Assembly (NCBI GenBank): GCA_031282905.1
Contig: JAITCV010000189.1
Span: 1 to 14,958, forward strand
DNA length: 14,958 nt
Direction: 5' to 3'
Origin: Azoarcus sp.
GTDB taxonomy: Bacteria > Pseudomonadota > Gammaproteobacteria > Burkholderiales > Rhodocyclaceae
Part shown: positions 14,844-14,958 of the stretch, in pieces
How positions within the stretch are numbered: the first letter of the stretch is position 1
How the letters are laid out: each line of letters opens with the position of its first letter
The notes under the pieces: generated by a model
What the model was told of the DNA's origin: nothing
Databases searched by the model: none
What the model saw: only the letters and a program-made list of their open reading frames with translations
Translations under genes and position numbers: made by a program

Positions 14844-14958
14844 ATGGACTACATTCTCGGCCTTGAAACTTCCTGCGATGAAACGGCGGCGGCAGTGGTC
14901 GGCGTCAACGGCGAAGTTTTGAGCAATGTCATCGCCACACAACTCGACACGCACAAAG
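14844..14958 (+). CDS. tsaD: tRNA N6-threonylcarbamoyladenosine synthase subunit TsaD (5' part only)
   Basis: The first 38 codons of TsaD (formerly Gcp/YgjD) are present and run off the window end. The N-terminus MDYILGLETSCDETAAAVVG is the family's hallmark (ILGIETSCDET), part of the ASKHA nucleotide-binding fold. TsaD, with TsaB, TsaE and TsaC, makes t6A at position 37 of tRNAs that read ANN codons. It is essential in most bacteria and cytoplasmic. It is divergent from purA. The ribosome-binding site is weak (TTGGA), but no other start fits the conserved N-terminus. Confidence 0.95.
   Translation, partial: MDYILGLETSCDETAAAVVGVNGEVLSNVIATQLDTHK

Overview
The window comes from a GC-rich proteobacterial chromosome. 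It encodes a TonB-dependent outer-membrane receptor, a LolA-like periplasmic protein with an MMPL/RND-type exporter, PurA and TsaD. This gene content and style fit Betaproteobacteria best, but no rRNA or lineage marker is present, so that is inference. No tRNA, rRNA, CRISPR array or intact insertion sequence was seen.

Layout. Bases 1-690 hold no convincing intact gene; there is a possible decayed minus-strand fragment and a perfect inverted repeat at 631-652. Next come a flavoprotein (694-2349) and a two-cluster ferredoxin (2346-2798), coupled by an ATGA overlap and closed by a strong terminator (2851-2887). A TonB-dependent receptor follows as its own unit (3017-5524). The three genes may form one uptake-and-redox locus, but the substrate is not shown by the sequence.

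Bases 5580-10390 look like an accessory insert with visibly lower GC than its flanks. Its main gene, on the minus strand, encodes 1099 residues: an N-terminal GAD-like/DUF1851 domain (the fold of type VI secretion immunity proteins such as Tdi1) followed by about 24 TPR repeats. A small 49-codon reading frame with a good ribosome-binding site lies just upstream. Decayed genes flank both sides: an ORF6N-domain remnant with one frameshift (5589-5824, minus), a possible AlbA_2-domain remnant (9478-9610, plus) and an unidentified frameshifted remnant (9835-10097, minus). A palindromic repeat cluster lies at 10146-10246.

Bases 10393-13361 encode a LolA-like protein and an MMPL-family exporter that starts at GTG inside the stop codon of the first gene. 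This pair is usually part of aryl-polyene or type II fatty-acid-like clusters; none of the partner enzymes are in the window. The convergent purA gene (13444-14751, minus) is separated from it by a GGGGACAGAT inverted repeat. The start of tsaD (14844 onward, plus) is divergent from purA and is cut by the window end.
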